The position numbers and the translations under genes were made by a program. From assembly GCA_013287915.1 (NCBI GenBank), contig JABDCX010000018.1, positions 2,789 through 39,985 of the forward strand: a stretch of DNA of 37,197 nucleotides, read 5' to 3'. This DNA is from Chlamydiota bacterium (GTDB lineage: Bacteria > Chlamydiota > Chlamydiia > Chlamydiales > Parachlamydiaceae). The notes below the pieces were generated by a model. The model was not told where the DNA came from. It ran no database searches and saw only the letters and a program-made list of their open reading frames with translations. Positions 15,494 through 25,639 of this stretch are shown here, piece by piece (positions within the stretch are counted from its first letter, which is position 1; each line of letters opens with the position of its first letter).

Positions 15494-15524
15494 GCGGTCC
15501 ACATCCACATGAAATGTAGGACGC
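15494..15524. terminator. Possible bidirectional hairpin between convergent genes
   Basis: GCGGTCCACAT (15494-15504) can pair with ATGTAGGACGC (15514-15524) across a nine-base loop with two single-base bulges. It sits two bases after the small gene's stop and before the rpoN stop. There is no U-run, so termination is only suggested. Confidence 0.35.
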
Positions 15525-15545
15525 AATCACGGGTTTAAGGCAAGG

Positions 15546-17018
15546 TTAGAATTTTTTTCTTTGCTGGGCGTTGCCGATATTGAGGAGAGAGCGGTATTTG
15601 GCGACGGTGCGCCTCGCGCAATTCACCCCTTTTTCTTTTAAGATGGCACAGATCGCTTGGTCTGAGAGAGGCTTTTGTTTGCTTTCATTGGCAAGCAGCG
15701 ATTTGACCTGATCTCGAACGTTTTTCGAAGAGATTTCTTCTCCACTTTTTGTCACGAGGGCATTCGTAAAGAAAAAGCGAAGAGGGAACAGTCCGCGAGG
15801 GGTGTCGATGTATTTGTTGGCGACAGCGCGTGCGATCGTCGACTCGTGGATCCCAATGTGAGTGGCAATGGTCTTCATCGTCAAGGGGAGGAGCTTTCCA
15901 TTTGGATTGAGGAAAAAATCTTTTTGCATCTCGGTAAGCGTTTCGGCAATGTTTTGGATCGTCGTATTGCGTTGCATGATGTTCTTAAACAGCCATTTGG
16001 CTGAAATGATTCTCTGTTTGATAAACTCTTTGGTGTCTTTCGAGATGATCGGATCGTCTAACATTTTGAGGTAGCGTCGACTGATTCGGATGCGGGGGAG
16101 TGCTTCTTGGCTAATCAGAGCGCTTAAGGCGCCATTGGCTTCATTGATAGACACATCTGGCAGAATGTAGGAGACCGGATCATTTGAAAATGAAGTCCCG
16201 GGATGAATGTCGAGTTTTGCAATGGTGTCTTCGATGGCGGTGGCGATTTGGGAGGGGCGGCATTTGAGCTTTTTGGTGATTTGGGGGATCCGGTTGTGCA
16301 ACAGATCGTCTAGGTGTTTTGAAACGATCGTATAAGCAAAACTCTTCTCCTTTCCCTGGTATTTGAGTTGGATTAAGAGCGATTCTTGCAAGGAACGCGC
16401 GCCGATTCCGGCGGGATGGAAGTGTTGGATCGCCTTAAGGACACACTCCACTTCTTTACAGGAGGCGTCAACTGTGGTGGCAATTTCCTCGATCGGCGTC
16501 GTCAAATACCCTTGTGTATCGATATTTCCAACGATCTCTTGGGCGATTTCCCTTTCCTGAGTCGAAGAAAACGTTTCGCGTACCTGCTCCATGAGGTGTT
16601 CGAAAAGAGAGGAGCGTGCGCGAATGGAACTTTCTAAAAAGGCTTGAAGCTCCTCCTCATCGCGCGATTTTTTGGGGGATGTTCCGTTGCTTTCTGCGAT
16701 ATAATCGTAAAAATCGTCGTCTAACTGTTTTAAGACTTCGAGATTGTTTTCCTCAAAGGAAAGTTCTGGTTGCTCGTCTGTTTCAACCTCTTTTTCTTGT
16801 TCCTCTTCGCTCTCCTCGTCTGTTTCCTCTTCGTGTTGGACGTATTCGAGGATCGGATTTTGCTCCATTTCCGCTTCGATCGCGGGGACCATTTCCATCA
16901 AAGGCATTTGCAATAGATGCAACGCTTGTTGCATTTGCTTTGACATGATCAAGCGCTGCAACTGCTGGATGTTCTGCTCTGTTTTCTGTCTTAATTCCAG
17001 CGCCATGGGGTGAACCAT
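15546..17018 (-). CDS. rpoN: RNA polymerase sigma-54 factor RpoN
   Basis: A 490-residue sigma-54. Region I is glutamine/leucine-rich (QKTEQNIQQLQRLIMSKQMQ), with LLQMPLMEMVPAIEAEMEQN completing the activator-interacting region. An acidic linker spans about residues 62-98. The core-binding and helix-turn-helix regions follow, and the diagnostic RpoN box ARRTVAKYR lies at 468-476. The start at 17018 has AAAGGA about seven bases upstream; the internal ATG four codons later has none. In chlamydiae this factor is driven by a single NtrC-type activator, which is not in the window. The gene is monocistronic, convergent with the small gene and divergent from the AAA ATPase. Confidence 0.96.
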   Translation of the reverse strand: MVHPMALELRQKTEQNIQQLQRLIMSKQMQQALHLLQMPLMEMVPAIEAEMEQNPILEYVQHEEETDEESEEEQEKEVETDEQPELSFEENNLEVLKQLDDDFYDYIAESNGTSPKKSRDEEELQAFLESSIRARSSLFEHLMEQVRETFSSTQEREIAQEIVGNIDTQGYLTTPIEEIATTVDASCKEVECVLKAIQHFHPAGIGARSLQESLLIQLKYQGKEKSFAYTIVSKHLDDLLHNRIPQITKKLKCRPSQIATAIEDTIAKLDIHPGTSFSNDPVSYILPDVSINEANGALSALISQEALPRIRISRRYLKMLDDPIISKDTKEFIKQRIISAKWLFKNIMQRNTTIQNIAETLTEMQKDFFLNPNGKLLPLTMKTIATHIGIHESTIARAVANKYIDTPRGLFPLRFFFTNALVTKSGEEISSKNVRDQVKSLLANESKQKPLSDQAICAILKEKGVNCARRTVAKYRSLLNIGNAQQRKKF

Positions 17019-17135
17019 GTAAAATCCTTTGCTAATTCCCTTACTAGAGGATTTTTAGTTCCGCGACAAGTGTTTTGTAGCATGCGGGCGATCTATCCCT
17101 GCCGTTTCTAGGATAATCTTGCCTTGGAGATTGTA

Positions 17136-17228
17136 TTTCCTTGCATATAAGGAAAGAAAATGATATTCTTATCCTTATAGATAAGGATAGAAAATTTGAT
17201 TCCTATCCCTGTAAACAAGGAAAGAAAA
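17136..17228. repeat. Three 34-bp-spaced dyad repeats leading into the AAA ATPase gene
   Basis: Three 25-bp units start at 17136, 17170 and 17204, exactly 34 bp apart. Each is an inverted repeat of the type TATCCTTatagATAAGGATA followed by a GAAAA tail; the first and third have TTTCCTT or ATCCC arms with an AAGGAAAGAAAA right half. The third unit supplies the Shine-Dalgarno of the downstream gene and ends at its ATG. The arrangement suggests a multi-site operator or an RNA structure controlling that gene. It is too short and too few-copied for CRISPR. Confidence 0.85.
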
Positions 17229-18476
17229 ATGGAAGACATTCTCCAGATTCTACAGGAAGAGTTTAGAGCAAAGCTGAATAATACCGTAAATTCTACGAAA
17301 CGGTTGTATAGGTTCCCCGAGGGAAAAAATCTTGCCAAAGTGGCAGAGGGGATAAGGCGATGTGGGAAAACGTACTTTTTATTCCAAACGATGAGGGAGT
17401 TGCTTTCCCATCACATTTCTGTAGATCGATTACTCTATTTGAATTTTGAGGATGATCGCATATTGCCAATGGATCAGAAGAAAATGGGGGAGATGATCGA
17501 TGCATTGTACACATTGCAACCGGACCTTCATAATCATCGTTGTTATCTTTTTCTTGACGAAGTGCAAAATGTTGAGGGGTGGCCACTCGTCATTCGTCGT
17601 TTTTTAGATACGAAGGATGTGGAAATTTTTATTACGGGTTCGTCAGCAAAATTATTAAGCAAAGAGATAGCCACCTCATTGCGTGGGCGGTCGATATCAA
17701 TAGAAATCCAGCCTTACAATTTTCCGGAATATCTGGTTGCTCATGACATTGCTTTACCATCGCATCCATTTGGAAAAAAAGTTTTGGATCTATATCGCTC
17801 ACATTTATTAGGCTTTTTCCAGTGCGGTGGCTTTCCCGGGGTCCAATCGTTAGTAACAAATGAGAGGCTTGAGACCTTACAGAATTACGTGGAAGTAGTT
17901 GTTTTCAGAGATATTGTTGAGCGTCACAAAATAAGCAACATATCGCTCTTAAAATATTTTGTCAGCGTGCTTTTGAAGAATACAGGCTCACGTTTTTCCA
18001 TCAACAAGTTTTATAATGACATTAGCAGTCAAGGATATAAAGTGGGAAAAGATACCTTATATAGCTTCCTGGACCATTTGGAGGATGCTTTTCTCATTTT
18101 TACTGTACCAATATTTACAGAGTCCTTGCGTACTCTTGAAAAGACACCCAAAAAGATTTATGCCATAGATAATGGATTGATCAATGCAAATACTTTTAAT
18201 CTCGCGCTCAACTTTGGTAAAATGTTGGAGAATCAAGTGTATTTAGATTTGCGTCGCCAGAAAAAAGAGATTTTCTACTATAACACAAGCGAGGGCTATG
18301 AAGTGGATTTCGTTACTAGAGATCAGGAAGGGCATTGCGAAATGATTCAGGTTGTATGGGATAAAAGCGATCCAGATACCCTTGAACGGGAAGAAAGAGC
18401 TCTTAAATCCGCAGAAAAAGAGCTTGGCATCAAAGGCCGTATCATTGACTGGGAAACCTATCTGAAATCGCTATAA
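17229..18476 (+). CDS. AAA+ ATPase of the AAA_14/DUF4143 family
   Basis: A 415-residue protein. The start is the ATG at 17229, with AAGGA about seven bases upstream; the upstream TTG reading would include repeat DNA. Walker A is GIRRCGKT (41-48), Walker B is [10 protein letters not shown] (D110, E111) and a sensor-like [10 protein letters not shown] follows. The C-terminal DUF4143 part has EVDFV (358-362) and IQV (about 373-375), the remnant of a PD-(D/E)XK nuclease fold typical of this family. Such genes are scattered through bacterial and archaeal genomes as patchy accessory genes of unknown function. It reads toward clpC, with 80 bases between. The repeat array upstream suggests autoregulation. 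Confidence 0.9.
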   Translation: MEDILQILQEEFRAKLNNTVNSTKRLYRFPEGKNLAKVAEGIRRCGKTYFLFQTMRELLSHHISVDRLLYLNFEDDRILPMDQKKMGEMIDALYTLQPDLHNHRCYLFLDEVQNVEGWPLVIRRFLDTKDVEIFITGSSAKLLSKEIATSLRGRSISIEIQPYNFPEYLVAHDIALPSHPFGKKVLDLYRSHLLGFFQCGGFPGVQSLVTNERLETLQNYVEVVVFRDIVERHKISNISLLKYFVSVLLKNTGSRFSINKFYNDISSQGYKVGKDTLYSFLDHLEDAFLIFTVPIFTESLRTLEKTPKKIYAIDNGLINANTFNLALNFGKMLENQVYLDLRRQKKEIFYYNTSEGYEVDFVTRDQEGHCEMIQVVWDKSDPDTLEREERALKSAEKELGIKGRIIDWETYLKSL

Positions 18477-18556
18477 TCTGGCATGGATTGTGCTTGGATA
18501 AAAAGGGATCGCCGTCTAAATTAGGGAAATTAGGTTTAAAAAGAAGAGAGTGCCAT

Positions 18557-21145
18557 ATGTTTGACAAGTTTACCAATCGAGCAAAACAGGTGATCAAGCT
18601 AGCGAAAAAAGAGTCGCAGCGGTTGAATCACAATTACTTGGGAACAGAGCATCTATTATTGGGACTTTTAAAGCTGGGACAAGGCGTCGCCGTTAATGTC
18701 TTGAGAAATTTGAATATCGACTTTGAGACGGTGCGCAATGAAGTGGAAAAGCTTGTTGGCTATGGTCCTGAAATTCAAGTCTATGGAGATCCTGCCCTCA
18801 CTGGCAAAGTGAAAAAAGTATTTGAATACGCCAATGAAGAGGCGGTGAATCTCAACCACAATTACGTTGGCACCGAGCACTTGCTTTTAGGGGTTTTGCG
18901 ACAGACCGATGGGGTTGCAGCTCAGGTATTAGAGAATCTCAATGTCAACCTGAAAGAGGTGCGCAAAGAGGTCTTGAAAGAACTCGAGACCTTTAATCTG
19001 CAGTTGCCCCCTTTGGGCGGGCCAACAACCCCTCCTGCCAATGCACAGTCTCAAGGCCAAGGGCAAGGATCGGGCTCGCCCCTGGGATTGCCCTCTTCGA
19101 AAGCGTTTGAGAAAACGGGAAACTCCTCTTCCGATAAGATGCCCGCCCTCAAGGCGTATGGGCACGACCTAACCGAAATGAGCCGGGAAGGAAAGCTTGA
19201 TCCCGTGATCGGAAGAAAAGATGAAGTGGAACGCTTGATTCTCATCCTTTGCCGCCGCCGCAAAAATAACCCTGTTCTAGTTGGTGAGGCAGGGGTGGGA
19301 AAAACTGCCATTGTGGAGGGGTTAGCACAAGCGATTGTCAAAGGGGAAGTCCCCGATAATTTGCGCAAAAAGAAGTTAATTTCTCTTGATCTTGCCCTGA
19401 TGATCGCAGGAACGAAGTACCGCGGCCAATTCGAAGAGAGAATCAAAGCGGTCATGGATGAGATCAAGAAGAATGGCAACGTCCTTCTTTTCATCGACGA
19501 ACTTCACACGATAGTGGGTGCAGGTGCTGCCGAAGGGGCGATCGATGCGTCGAATATTTTAAAACCGGCGCTCTCTCGTGGCGAAGTGCAGTGTATTGGG
19601 GCGACAACTGTTGACGAATATCGCAAACACATTGAAAAAGATGCCGCCTTAGAAAGACGTTTCCAGAAAATTCTCGTTCAGCCGCCCACTGTTGCTGATA
19701 CGATTGAAATCTTGAATGGCTTAAAACCGAAATACGAAGAGCACCACAAGTGCATTTACACGCCACAGTCTTTGACAGCCGCCGCGATCCTTTCCGACCG
19801 CTACATCCATGGCCGGTTCCTTCCCGATAAGGCGATCGACCTCTTAGATGAAGCGGGCGCCAAGATGCGCATTTCGATGATGAATCAGCCCCAAGACATT
19901 AGCAAATACGAAGGGGAGATCGAAGAGACGCGTCTGTCTAAAGAAGAGGCGATTGGACATCAAGAATATGAAAGGGCTGCGAAATTGCGCGACAAAGAAA
20001 AGACGTTGCGCGAGCAGTTGCAACAGATTCGCACGCAATGGGAGGCCAATAAGGAAGAGCACGAGGTGATCGTCGAAGATGAAGATGTGGCTTCCGTGAT
20101 CGCAAGACAGACTGGGATTCCATTGAGCCGTCTCACCCAGGGTGAAACGCAGAAGGTTCTCAAGATGGAAGAGATTTTGAAAGCGGAAATCATTGGGCAA
20201 GATGAAGCATTGAAAACTGTTTGTCGAGCCATCCGCCGCAGCCGTGCGGACATTAAAGACCCTAAGCGTCCTATCGGCGCCTTCCTCTTTTTAGGCCCGA
20301 CAGGCGTGGGAAAGTCGTTGTTAGCGCGCCTGCTTGCGATCCAAATGTTTGGAGGGGAAGACGCCCTGATTCAAGTCGACATGTCCGAATACATGGAGAA
20401 GTTCGCTGTCAGCCGTATGACGGGATCGCCTCCAGGCTATGTGGGACACGAAGAAGGTGGCCAGCTCACGGAGCAGGTAAGACAACGTCCCTATTCTGTT
20501 GTCTTGTTGGATGAAGTCGAAAAGGCGCATCCCGATGTGATGGACATCCTTTTGCAGATTCTGGAAGAAGGGCGCCTCACAGACTCGTTTGGGCGCAAAG
20601 TCGACTTCCGCAATACGATTGTCATCATGACATCAAATCTCGGGGCAGATTTGATTAAAAAAAGCAACGAGGTGGGATTTGGCGCTCAAGAGGGTTCGAT
20701 GGACTATGAGCATATCCAAGAGAAGATTCTTGCCGCCGTCAAGAAGCACTTTAAACCGGAGTTTCTCAACCGTCTGAACGATGTCGTCATCTTCCGTCCT
20801 CTCAATCGAGATGGGTTGCTCAAGGTGATCGATATTGAATTGGGCAAGCTTCTTAAACGTCTCCAACGCCGCGAAGTGTTTGTCGAACTCGATACAAAAG
20901 CAAAAGAGTTCTTGGTCGACAAAGGGTTCCAACCCGAAATGGGTGCTCGCCCCTTGAGACGTACGATCGAGCAATTCTTAGAAGATCCATTGGCAGAAAA
21001 GCTGCTTGCACATCCCGATGAAGGGAGGAAGTGCCTCGTCACGGTAGAGGGAGACCACCTTGAGTTTGTCGATAAAGATGTCTTCCCCCGCCATAAAGAG
21101 ATTTTCGATGTCAAAGAGCGGGAAAAAGAGAAGGTCAAGAAATAG
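18557..21145 (+). CDS. clpC: ATP-dependent chaperone subunit ClpC
   Basis: A 862-residue Hsp100 unfoldase that feeds substrates to ClpP in the cytoplasm. Two Clp_N repeats open the protein ([15 protein letters not shown] and [15 protein letters not shown]). The first AAA module has [16 protein letters not shown]; a UVR-motif middle domain follows ([20 protein letters not shown]), which in ClpC binds adaptors such as McsA-type proteins; the second AAA module has [14 protein letters not shown] and the sensor/arginine-finger region [17 protein letters not shown]. The start is the ATG at 18557, beginning [13 protein letters not shown] as in the family; an in-frame TTG at 18488 is rejected. It starts a seven-gene plus-strand run. 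mcsA and mcsB lie about 14 kb away, not next to it as in Firmicutes. Confidence 0.97.
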   Translation: MFDKFTNRAKQVIKLAKKESQRLNHNYLGTEHLLLGLLKLGQGVAVNVLRNLNIDFETVRNEVEKLVGYGPEIQVYGDPALTGKVKKVFEYANEEAVNLNHNYVGTEHLLLGVLRQTDGVAAQVLENLNVNLKEVRKEVLKELETFNLQLPPLGGPTTPPANAQSQGQGQGSGSPLGLPSSKAFEKTGNSSSDKMPALKAYGHDLTEMSREGKLDPVIGRKDEVERLILILCRRRKNNPVLVGEAGVGKTAIVEGLAQAIVKGEVPDNLRKKKLISLDLALMIAGTKYRGQFEERIKAVMDEIKKNGNVLLFIDELHTIVGAGAAEGAIDASNILKPALSRGEVQCIGATTVDEYRKHIEKDAALERRFQKILVQPPTVADTIEILNGLKPKYEEHHKCIYTPQSLTAAAILSDRYIHGRFLPDKAIDLLDEAGAKMRISMMNQPQDISKYEGEIEETRLSKEEAIGHQEYERAAKLRDKEKTLREQLQQIRTQWEANKEEHEVIVEDEDVASVIARQTGIPLSRLTQGETQKVLKMEEILKAEIIGQDEALKTVCRAIRRSRADIKDPKRPIGAFLFLGPTGVGKSLLARLLAIQMFGGEDALIQVDMSEYMEKFAVSRMTGSPPGYVGHEEGGQLTEQVRQRPYSVVLLDEVEKAHPDVMDILLQILEEGRLTDSFGRKVDFRNTIVIMTSNLGADLIKKSNEVGFGAQEGSMDYEHIQEKILAAVKKHFKPEFLNRLNDVVIFRPLNRDGLLKVIDIELGKLLKRLQRREVFVELDTKAKEFLVDKGFQPEMGARPLRRTIEQFLEDPLAEKLLAHPDEGRKCLVTVEGDHLEFVDKDVFPRHKEIFDVKEREKEKVKK

Positions 21146-21147
21146 GG

Positions 21148-22437
21148 ATGGAGACCTGTGTTGTCAACTCGATAGATGTTGCCTCGCGGGCCTCTCCTTT
21201 AGCTCAGGCGCAGGTTGTTGAGGTTTTAGCGGAGCTGCAAGCCTTTGACCCATCGATCCGTTTTCATTGCCAATTTGTCGTTACAACCGGTGATCAAGAT
21301 CAGCTCACGTCATTGCGCGATTTGGGTAAAACTGATTTTTTTACCAAAGAACTCGACCAACTCGTCTTGAAAAAGAAGTGTCGCGTTGCCATTCATGCCG
21401 CCAAAGATCTACCTGATCCGTTGCCTCATGGCCTTGTGCTTGTGGCCTTGACCCGCGGCGTTGATGCGTCTGATGTGCTCGTACTGCGTTCAGGGGAGCA
21501 ATTGTGTTCGCTGCCAATAGGCGCAAAAATCGGAACCTCTTCCGCAAGGCGCGAAGAAGCTGTCAAAGCCCTAAAAGCCGATTGTACCTTCGTCGATTTG
21601 CGCGGAAGCGTCAACGAAAGGCTTGCGCGTCTAGAAGCAGGCGATCTAGATGGAGTAGTCGTCGCTGAAGCGGCTCTGGTTAGGCTTGGGTTGAACCATC
21701 TTAACCGGATCAAATTGCCTGGAGAAACAGCACCTTTGCAGGGAAAATTAGCCATTGTGGCGCGGGAAGAGGATCGGGAAATGGCAACTCTCTTTGCCCC
21801 GATAGACGCGCGGAAGACTCTCTGTGTTGGCTTGTCTCTTCCAGCGTCGCTGCACCATCGGGAAGTCGATGTGTGCCCTCTGATTGCGATCCAGCCACGT
21901 TCGGTCGAGGATCCTGCCTTTGTGTTGGTCCGAGAGAAATTGTCTTCCTATACGCACCTCATTTTTACAAGTAAAACGGCGGCTACTCTGTTTTATACCC
22001 ATTTTACCCTGTCCCATTCCCCGCGCGTGATTGCTGTGGGAAAGGCAACAGCTGCAGTCGTACGCCATTTTTCGCCAGAAGCAGACGTGTTAATTGCCGA
22101 TGAGGAATCTGCCGAGGGGGTCGTTGCTGTTTTGGAACGGCTTTCTTTGGAGAAGGCGCGTCTGTTGTGGCCCCATGCGGCATTGGCTAGACCGGTCATT
22201 TCTGCTTATCTCATGCAAAGAAAGGTTGACTTTGATGCGCCCATTTTTTATGACACTATCATGCGCCGCCCCGAAAATGTGCCTAATTTAGAGAAATACG
22301 ATGAGTTGATTTTGACAAGTCCCTCCACGGTGGATGCGGCATTTGAAGTTTTTGGTTGTATTTTAGAAAAAAAAATTTTAACTTGCATTGGTCAAGTAAC
22401 GCAAAACTATCTTGAAAAGAGAAGGAGAGAACAATGA
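21148..22437 (+). CDS. hemCD: Fused porphobilinogen deaminase (domains 1-2) and uroporphyrinogen-III synthase
   Basis: A 429-residue fusion catalysing two steps of tetrapyrrole synthesis. Residues 1-222 match HemC domains 1 and 2: [19 protein letters not shown] with the catalytic aspartate D87, [11 protein letters not shown] and [14 protein letters not shown] with the substrate-binding arginines, and [14 protein letters not shown]. HemC domain 3, which in E. coli carries the cysteine (C242) that anchors the dipyrromethane cofactor, is missing; the chain passes almost directly into a HemD-like domain (about 225-429; [48 protein letters not shown]). As I recall, C. trachomatis HemC is also short. 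C226 lies near the junction and is the only nearby cysteine. It starts two bases after clpC and overlaps sodA by an ATGA. Confidence 0.88.
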   Translation: METCVVNSIDVASRASPLAQAQVVEVLAELQAFDPSIRFHCQFVVTTGDQDQLTSLRDLGKTDFFTKELDQLVLKKKCRVAIHAAKDLPDPLPHGLVLVALTRGVDASDVLVLRSGEQLCSLPIGAKIGTSSARREEAVKALKADCTFVDLRGSVNERLARLEAGDLDGVVVAEAALVRLGLNHLNRIKLPGETAPLQGKLAIVAREEDREMATLFAPIDARKTLCVGLSLPASLHHREVDVCPLIAIQPRSVEDPAFVLVREKLSSYTHLIFTSKTAATLFYTHFTLSHSPRVIAVGKATAAVVRHFSPEADVLIADEESAEGVVAVLERLSLEKARLLWPHAALARPVISAYLMQRKVDFDAPIFYDTIMRRPENVPNLEKYDELILTSPSTVDAAFEVFGCILEKKILTCIGQVTQNYLEKRRREQ

Positions 22438-23045
22438 CGCAGCAGTATAAGCTTCCCGAGTTGCCCTACGATTTTAATGCATTGGAACCTGTAATTAGCG
22501 CAGAGATCATGATGCTTCACTATAGCAAACACCACGCAGGGTATGTAACCAATTTAAACAAGGCTATGGAACAGCTGGCGGATGCAGAGCAAAAGATGGA
22601 TCTTTCGATGCAGGTCGGATTGCAATCTGCTATTAAATTTAATGGGGGCGGCAATATCAACCACTCGATTTTTTGGACAAACCTCGCCCCAGTCGGCAAG
22701 GGGGGAGCGCCGGAAGGAGCGCTTGCCAAGGCGCTTGCCCAAGATTTTGGTGCTGTTGAGAAATTCACTGAGCAGATGAGCTCAAAGGCTGTGGCTATTC
22801 AGGGTTCTGGCTGGTGCTGGCTTGGGTTGAATAAAGGGAATGGGCGCCTGGAAATTGCCACCTGCGACAATCAAGATCCTCTCGTGATTAAGGGGCTTGT
22901 TCCTCTCTTGGGGATCGATGTTTGGGAGCATGCTTACTACCTCCAATACAAGAACGTCCGAGCAGACTATGTCAAAGCCATCTGGCAAATTATTAATTGG
23001 AAAAACGTGGCTGAGCGCTATACGGCAGCCGGTGGAAAGGCCTAA
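22434..23045 (+). CDS. sodA: Superoxide dismutase, Mn/Fe type
   Basis: A 203-residue cytoplasmic superoxide dismutase of normal length. Metal ligands lie in [10 protein letters not shown] (first histidine), NHSIFW (second histidine) and [11 protein letters not shown] (aspartate and histidine). The glycine-rich NGGGNINH and the glutamine in CDNQDP are the manganese-type choices at the residues that separate Mn from Fe enzymes, so manganese or cambialistic use is likely. The ATG overlaps the hemCD stop (ATGA), with GGAGA about seven bases upstream. SodA next to accD and dut also occurs in C. trachomatis. Confidence 0.96.
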   Translation: MTQQYKLPELPYDFNALEPVISAEIMMLHYSKHHAGYVTNLNKAMEQLADAEQKMDLSMQVGLQSAIKFNGGGNINHSIFWTNLAPVGKGGAPEGALAKALAQDFGAVEKFTEQMSSKAVAIQGSGWCWLGLNKGNGRLEIATCDNQDPLVIKGLVPLLGIDVWEHAYYLQYKNVRADYVKAIWQIINWKNVAERYTAAGGKA

Positions 23046-23106
23046 TATATACAATTAATGGATAATAGATTAAAATAGACGGAATATTATAAATTAGGAT
23101 GTGTAT

Positions 23107-23997
23107 ATGGGTTTGTTTTCTCGTTCTAAGCCAAAAATTAAAATTCAGACCACAAAAACAGACGGTTTTAGTGGTTGGTTAAAGTGCACGCATTGCAACG
23201 AGCTAATCCACACAAATGAACTTGAACAAAATAGCAATTGCTGCCCCAAGTGCGATTACCATTACCGCTTGACTGCCACAGAGCGGATCAAGAGTCTTTC
23301 AGACGAAGGGAGCTTTGTCAAAATGTTTGAGGAAGTGATGCCCGTCGATGCCCTCCGCTTTGTCGATACCGAATCGTACGCCGATCGGTTGAAGAGCGCG
23401 CAAGAGAAGTCGGGAAGCACCGATGCGGTGATTGTCGGCAAATGCACGATAAACTCCCATCCGATTGCTTTGGGTGTCTTTGATTTTAACTTCATGGGCG
23501 GATCGATGGGATCGGTCGTGGGAGAGCGTTTAACGCGTTTGATCGAGTATGCGTTAGAGGAGAATGTCCCCTTGATCATCGTCTCCACTTCAGGGGGAGC
23601 AAGAATGCAAGAGTCGATCCTTTCGTTGATGCAGATGGCAAAAACGTCAGCCGCTCTGGCACGCCTCCACGATGCAGGAATTCCCTATTTTTCAATTCTC
23701 ACTAATCCCACAACGGGGGGTGTGACGGCCTCATTTGCTTCTTTAGGGGATATCATGATTGCCGAACCAAATGCGCTGATCTGTTTTGCGGGCCCGCGGG
23801 TCATTGAGCAGACAATCGGACATCAACTGCCGCCAGGCGCACAGAAGTCTGAGTTTCTTTTAGAGCACGGGATGATCGACTGTATCGTCAACCGGCGCAA
23901 TTTAAAAACAAAAGTGAGCGAATTGCTCGATTTTTTTACCATTTCACACCCATCGCGATCAGCAAATAAACCAGTAGGAGCTAAGAAGTCATCATGA
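23107..23997 (+). CDS. accD: Acetyl-CoA carboxylase carboxyltransferase subunit beta
   Basis: A 296-residue carboxyltransferase beta subunit. With AccA it transfers the carboxyl group from biotin to acetyl-CoA, the first step of fatty-acid synthesis. The N-terminal zinc ribbon is intact (KCTHCNELI and CCPKCDYHY), followed by the crotonase-like core ([57 protein letters not shown]). The start at 23107 has AGGA about seven bases upstream; the GTG two codons earlier is not preferred. It lies 61 bases after sodA and overlaps dut by an ATGA. The gap before it is A+T-rich and might hold an internal promoter, but none is convincing. Confidence 0.97.
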   Translation: MGLFSRSKPKIKIQTTKTDGFSGWLKCTHCNELIHTNELEQNSNCCPKCDYHYRLTATERIKSLSDEGSFVKMFEEVMPVDALRFVDTESYADRLKSAQEKSGSTDAVIVGKCTINSHPIALGVFDFNFMGGSMGSVVGERLTRLIEYALEENVPLIIVSTSGGARMQESILSLMQMAKTSAALARLHDAGIPYFSILTNPTTGGVTASFASLGDIMIAEPNALICFAGPRVIEQTIGHQLPPGAQKSEFLLEHGMIDCIVNRRNLKTKVSELLDFFTISHPSRSANKPVGAKKSS

Positions 23998-24473
23998 AAC
24001 AATGTTGTTCTCATCAACAAGAAGAAACACACGACCTTGTCGAAGTTTTAATCACAGCAGAGGAGGGAGCTGAAGTTCCACGGTACGCCTCTTCAGGAGC
24101 TTCCGGTGCAGATGTCAAAGCGTTTATTAAAAGTGAGATCACGATTCTTCCAGGCCAATCGGTGCTCATTCCAACAGGATTGCGCTTTTCGATTCCGCTT
24201 GGCTATGAGATCCTCGTGCGTCCTCGCAGCGGGCTTGCGTTGAAACACCAAATTACGGTACTCAATAGCCCAGGAACGATCGATGCCGATTATCGAGGAG
24301 AAGTGGGCGTAATATTGATCAATCATGGCAAGGAACCATTCGTGGTCACCCCTGGAATGCGCATGGCGCAGCTCATTTTATGTCCGGTCGTCCAGGCAGC
24401 CTTTATTCGAACCGAAGAGTTGGTAGCAACAACGCGGGGAGCTGGCGGTTTTGGTCATACGGGGCTTCAATGA
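23994..24473 (+). CDS. dut: Deoxyuridine 5'-triphosphate nucleotidohydrolase
   Basis: A 159-residue trimeric dUTPase hydrolysing dUTP to dUMP, keeping uracil out of DNA and supplying dTMP synthesis. All five family motifs are visible in order: [28 protein letters not shown] within [29 protein letters not shown], and the C-terminal glycine-rich arm [10 protein letters not shown]. The uracil-binding [13 protein letters not shown] lies between motifs two and four. Both ends overlap neighbours (ATGA with accD upstream and with ptsN downstream). Confidence 0.97.
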   Translation: MKQCCSHQQEETHDLVEVLITAEEGAEVPRYASSGASGADVKAFIKSEITILPGQSVLIPTGLRFSIPLGYEILVRPRSGLALKHQITVLNSPGTIDADYRGEVGVILINHGKEPFVVTPGMRMAQLILCPVVQAAFIRTEELVATTRGAGGFGHTGLQ

Positions 24474-24934
24474 AGAAAAACATCGCGTTTCGCATTGCTC
24501 CCTATTTAGACACACAATTAATCGTATTTTTAGAAGAGAGAACGCGTGACGATGTTCTGAAGAAATTGATCGAAAAGGCAGCAGCAGCCGGGAAGATCGA
24601 AGACACCCCTGCATTTTATCAAGCCATTATCGAAAGGGAAAAAATCGTTTCGACAGCAATTGGGATGGGAGTTGCCATTCCCCACGCCAAGTTGCCTGCA
24701 TATGACAATTTTTTTATTGCCATCGGGATCTTGAAGCATGGAGTGGAGTGGAGAGCGGTCGATCACGCCCCTGTGCGCTTTGTTTTTCTGATCGGGGGGC
24801 CGGATGATAAACAGACGGAGTATCTACAATTATTGTCTAATTTGACACTTGCAATAAAAGATGAAACAATGCGAAAAAAGATGTTAGCAGCACATACTGC
24901 AGAAGGAGTCATGGCCCTGTTTCGTACACTGTAG
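24470..24934 (+). CDS. ptsN: PTS EIIA-type nitrogen-regulatory protein PtsN
   Basis: A 154-residue PTS_EIIA type-2 domain. The phosphorylatable histidine is in [14 protein letters not shown]. The flanking fold ([32 protein letters not shown]) is complete. Its ATG overlaps the dut stop. In the usual Ntr branch the histidine is charged by Npr and EI-Ntr and controls potassium or stress functions; chlamydiae keep two such proteins without a full sugar PTS. The second paralogue follows seven bases downstream. No transporter partner lies nearby. Confidence 0.95.
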   Translation: MKKNIAFRIAPYLDTQLIVFLEERTRDDVLKKLIEKAAAAGKIEDTPAFYQAIIEREKIVSTAIGMGVAIPHAKLPAYDNFFIAIGILKHGVEWRAVDHAPVRFVFLIGGPDDKQTEYLQLLSNLTLAIKDETMRKKMLAAHTAEGVMALFRTL

Positions 24935-24941
24935 GTGATTT

Positions 24942-25634
24942 ATGGATCTAGAGCTCAAAGATGTCTCAGAAATGTTAAATGTGTCGGAATCCACCGTCCG
25001 ACTTTGGTTAGCCGAAGGGAAAATCCCCGCCTATTATATCAACAACACCTACCGTTTCAATCGCATGGAGATTGAAAATTGGGTGATGAAAGGGAAAAAG
25101 GAAGCAGAGCGAAGAGCGTCTGCTGAGGCAATTCCAGCCGAATCAGCGAGTCAAGGCGGGAGCAAGCAGTACAGCCTTTACCGAGCGCTTCACCGGGGGG
25201 GCATTCTCAATAATTTAGAGGGAGAGACAAAAGAAGAGATCATCCGCAATGCTGTTGAAAGGATTGCGACTCCATTGAATCTCGATCCAGAGTTCGTGGG
25301 GGACCTGCTTCTTGATCGGGAAGCGCTGCAGCCAACTGCTCTAAATAATGGACTTGCAATTCCCCACACCCGCGATTTTCTTTTGAAAGACCACTACGAT
25401 GTCGTGACAATCGCCTTTTTGAAAAAACCGATTGATTACGGCGCCTTAGATGGTAAACCGGTGGATATTTTGTTCTTTTTATTTGCTAGCGATGACAAAA
25501 AACACCTCAACCTCTTAGCAAAAATCGCCCACCTCAGCAGCCAAGAGGAATCGTTGAGGCTATTGCGCAAGCATCCTAGCAAGGAGCAGCTCCTCGAGTT
25601 CGTCAAAGGCTGGGAAGCCCACATCAAAGCTTAA
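24942..25634 (+). CDS. ptsN: PtsN paralogue with N-terminal DNA-binding (excisionase/MerR-like) domain
   Basis: A 230-residue two-domain protein. Residues 1-50 are a winged-helix, excisionase-like DNA-binding domain (LKDVSEMLNVSESTVRLWLA then EGKIPAYYINNTYRFNRMEI). After a charged linker (about 52-75), residues 80-230 form an EIIA type-2 domain with the phosphorylatable histidine in GLAIPHTRDFLLKD. This pairs a phosphorylation sensor with a DNA-binding head. C. trachomatis has the same fused architecture next to ptsN, so it is an old Chlamydiae feature. It is the last gene of the clpC-to-ptsN run. Confidence 0.93.
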   Translation: MDLELKDVSEMLNVSESTVRLWLAEGKIPAYYINNTYRFNRMEIENWVMKGKKEAERRASAEAIPAESASQGGSKQYSLYRALHRGGILNNLEGETKEEIIRNAVERIATPLNLDPEFVGDLLLDREALQPTALNNGLAIPHTRDFLLKDHYDVVTIAFLKKPIDYGALDGKPVDILFFLFASDDKKHLNLLAKIAHLSSQEESLRLLRKHPSKEQLLEFVKGWEAHIKA

Positions 25635-25639
25635 GGGCA

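Noticed and set aside
17136-17228. Possible mini CRISPR array
   Set aside because: Only three units, about nine bases between them, each internally palindromic and diverged, no cas genes, and the last unit merges into a gene start.
18445-18477. TTGACT and TATAAT before clpC as a promoter
   Set aside because: Both hexamers are good, but the 21-base spacing is too long for a normal housekeeping promoter, and they overlap the end of the ATPase gene.
19051-19494. 147-codon minus-strand frame within clpC
   Set aside because: Antisense to highly conserved clpC sequence.
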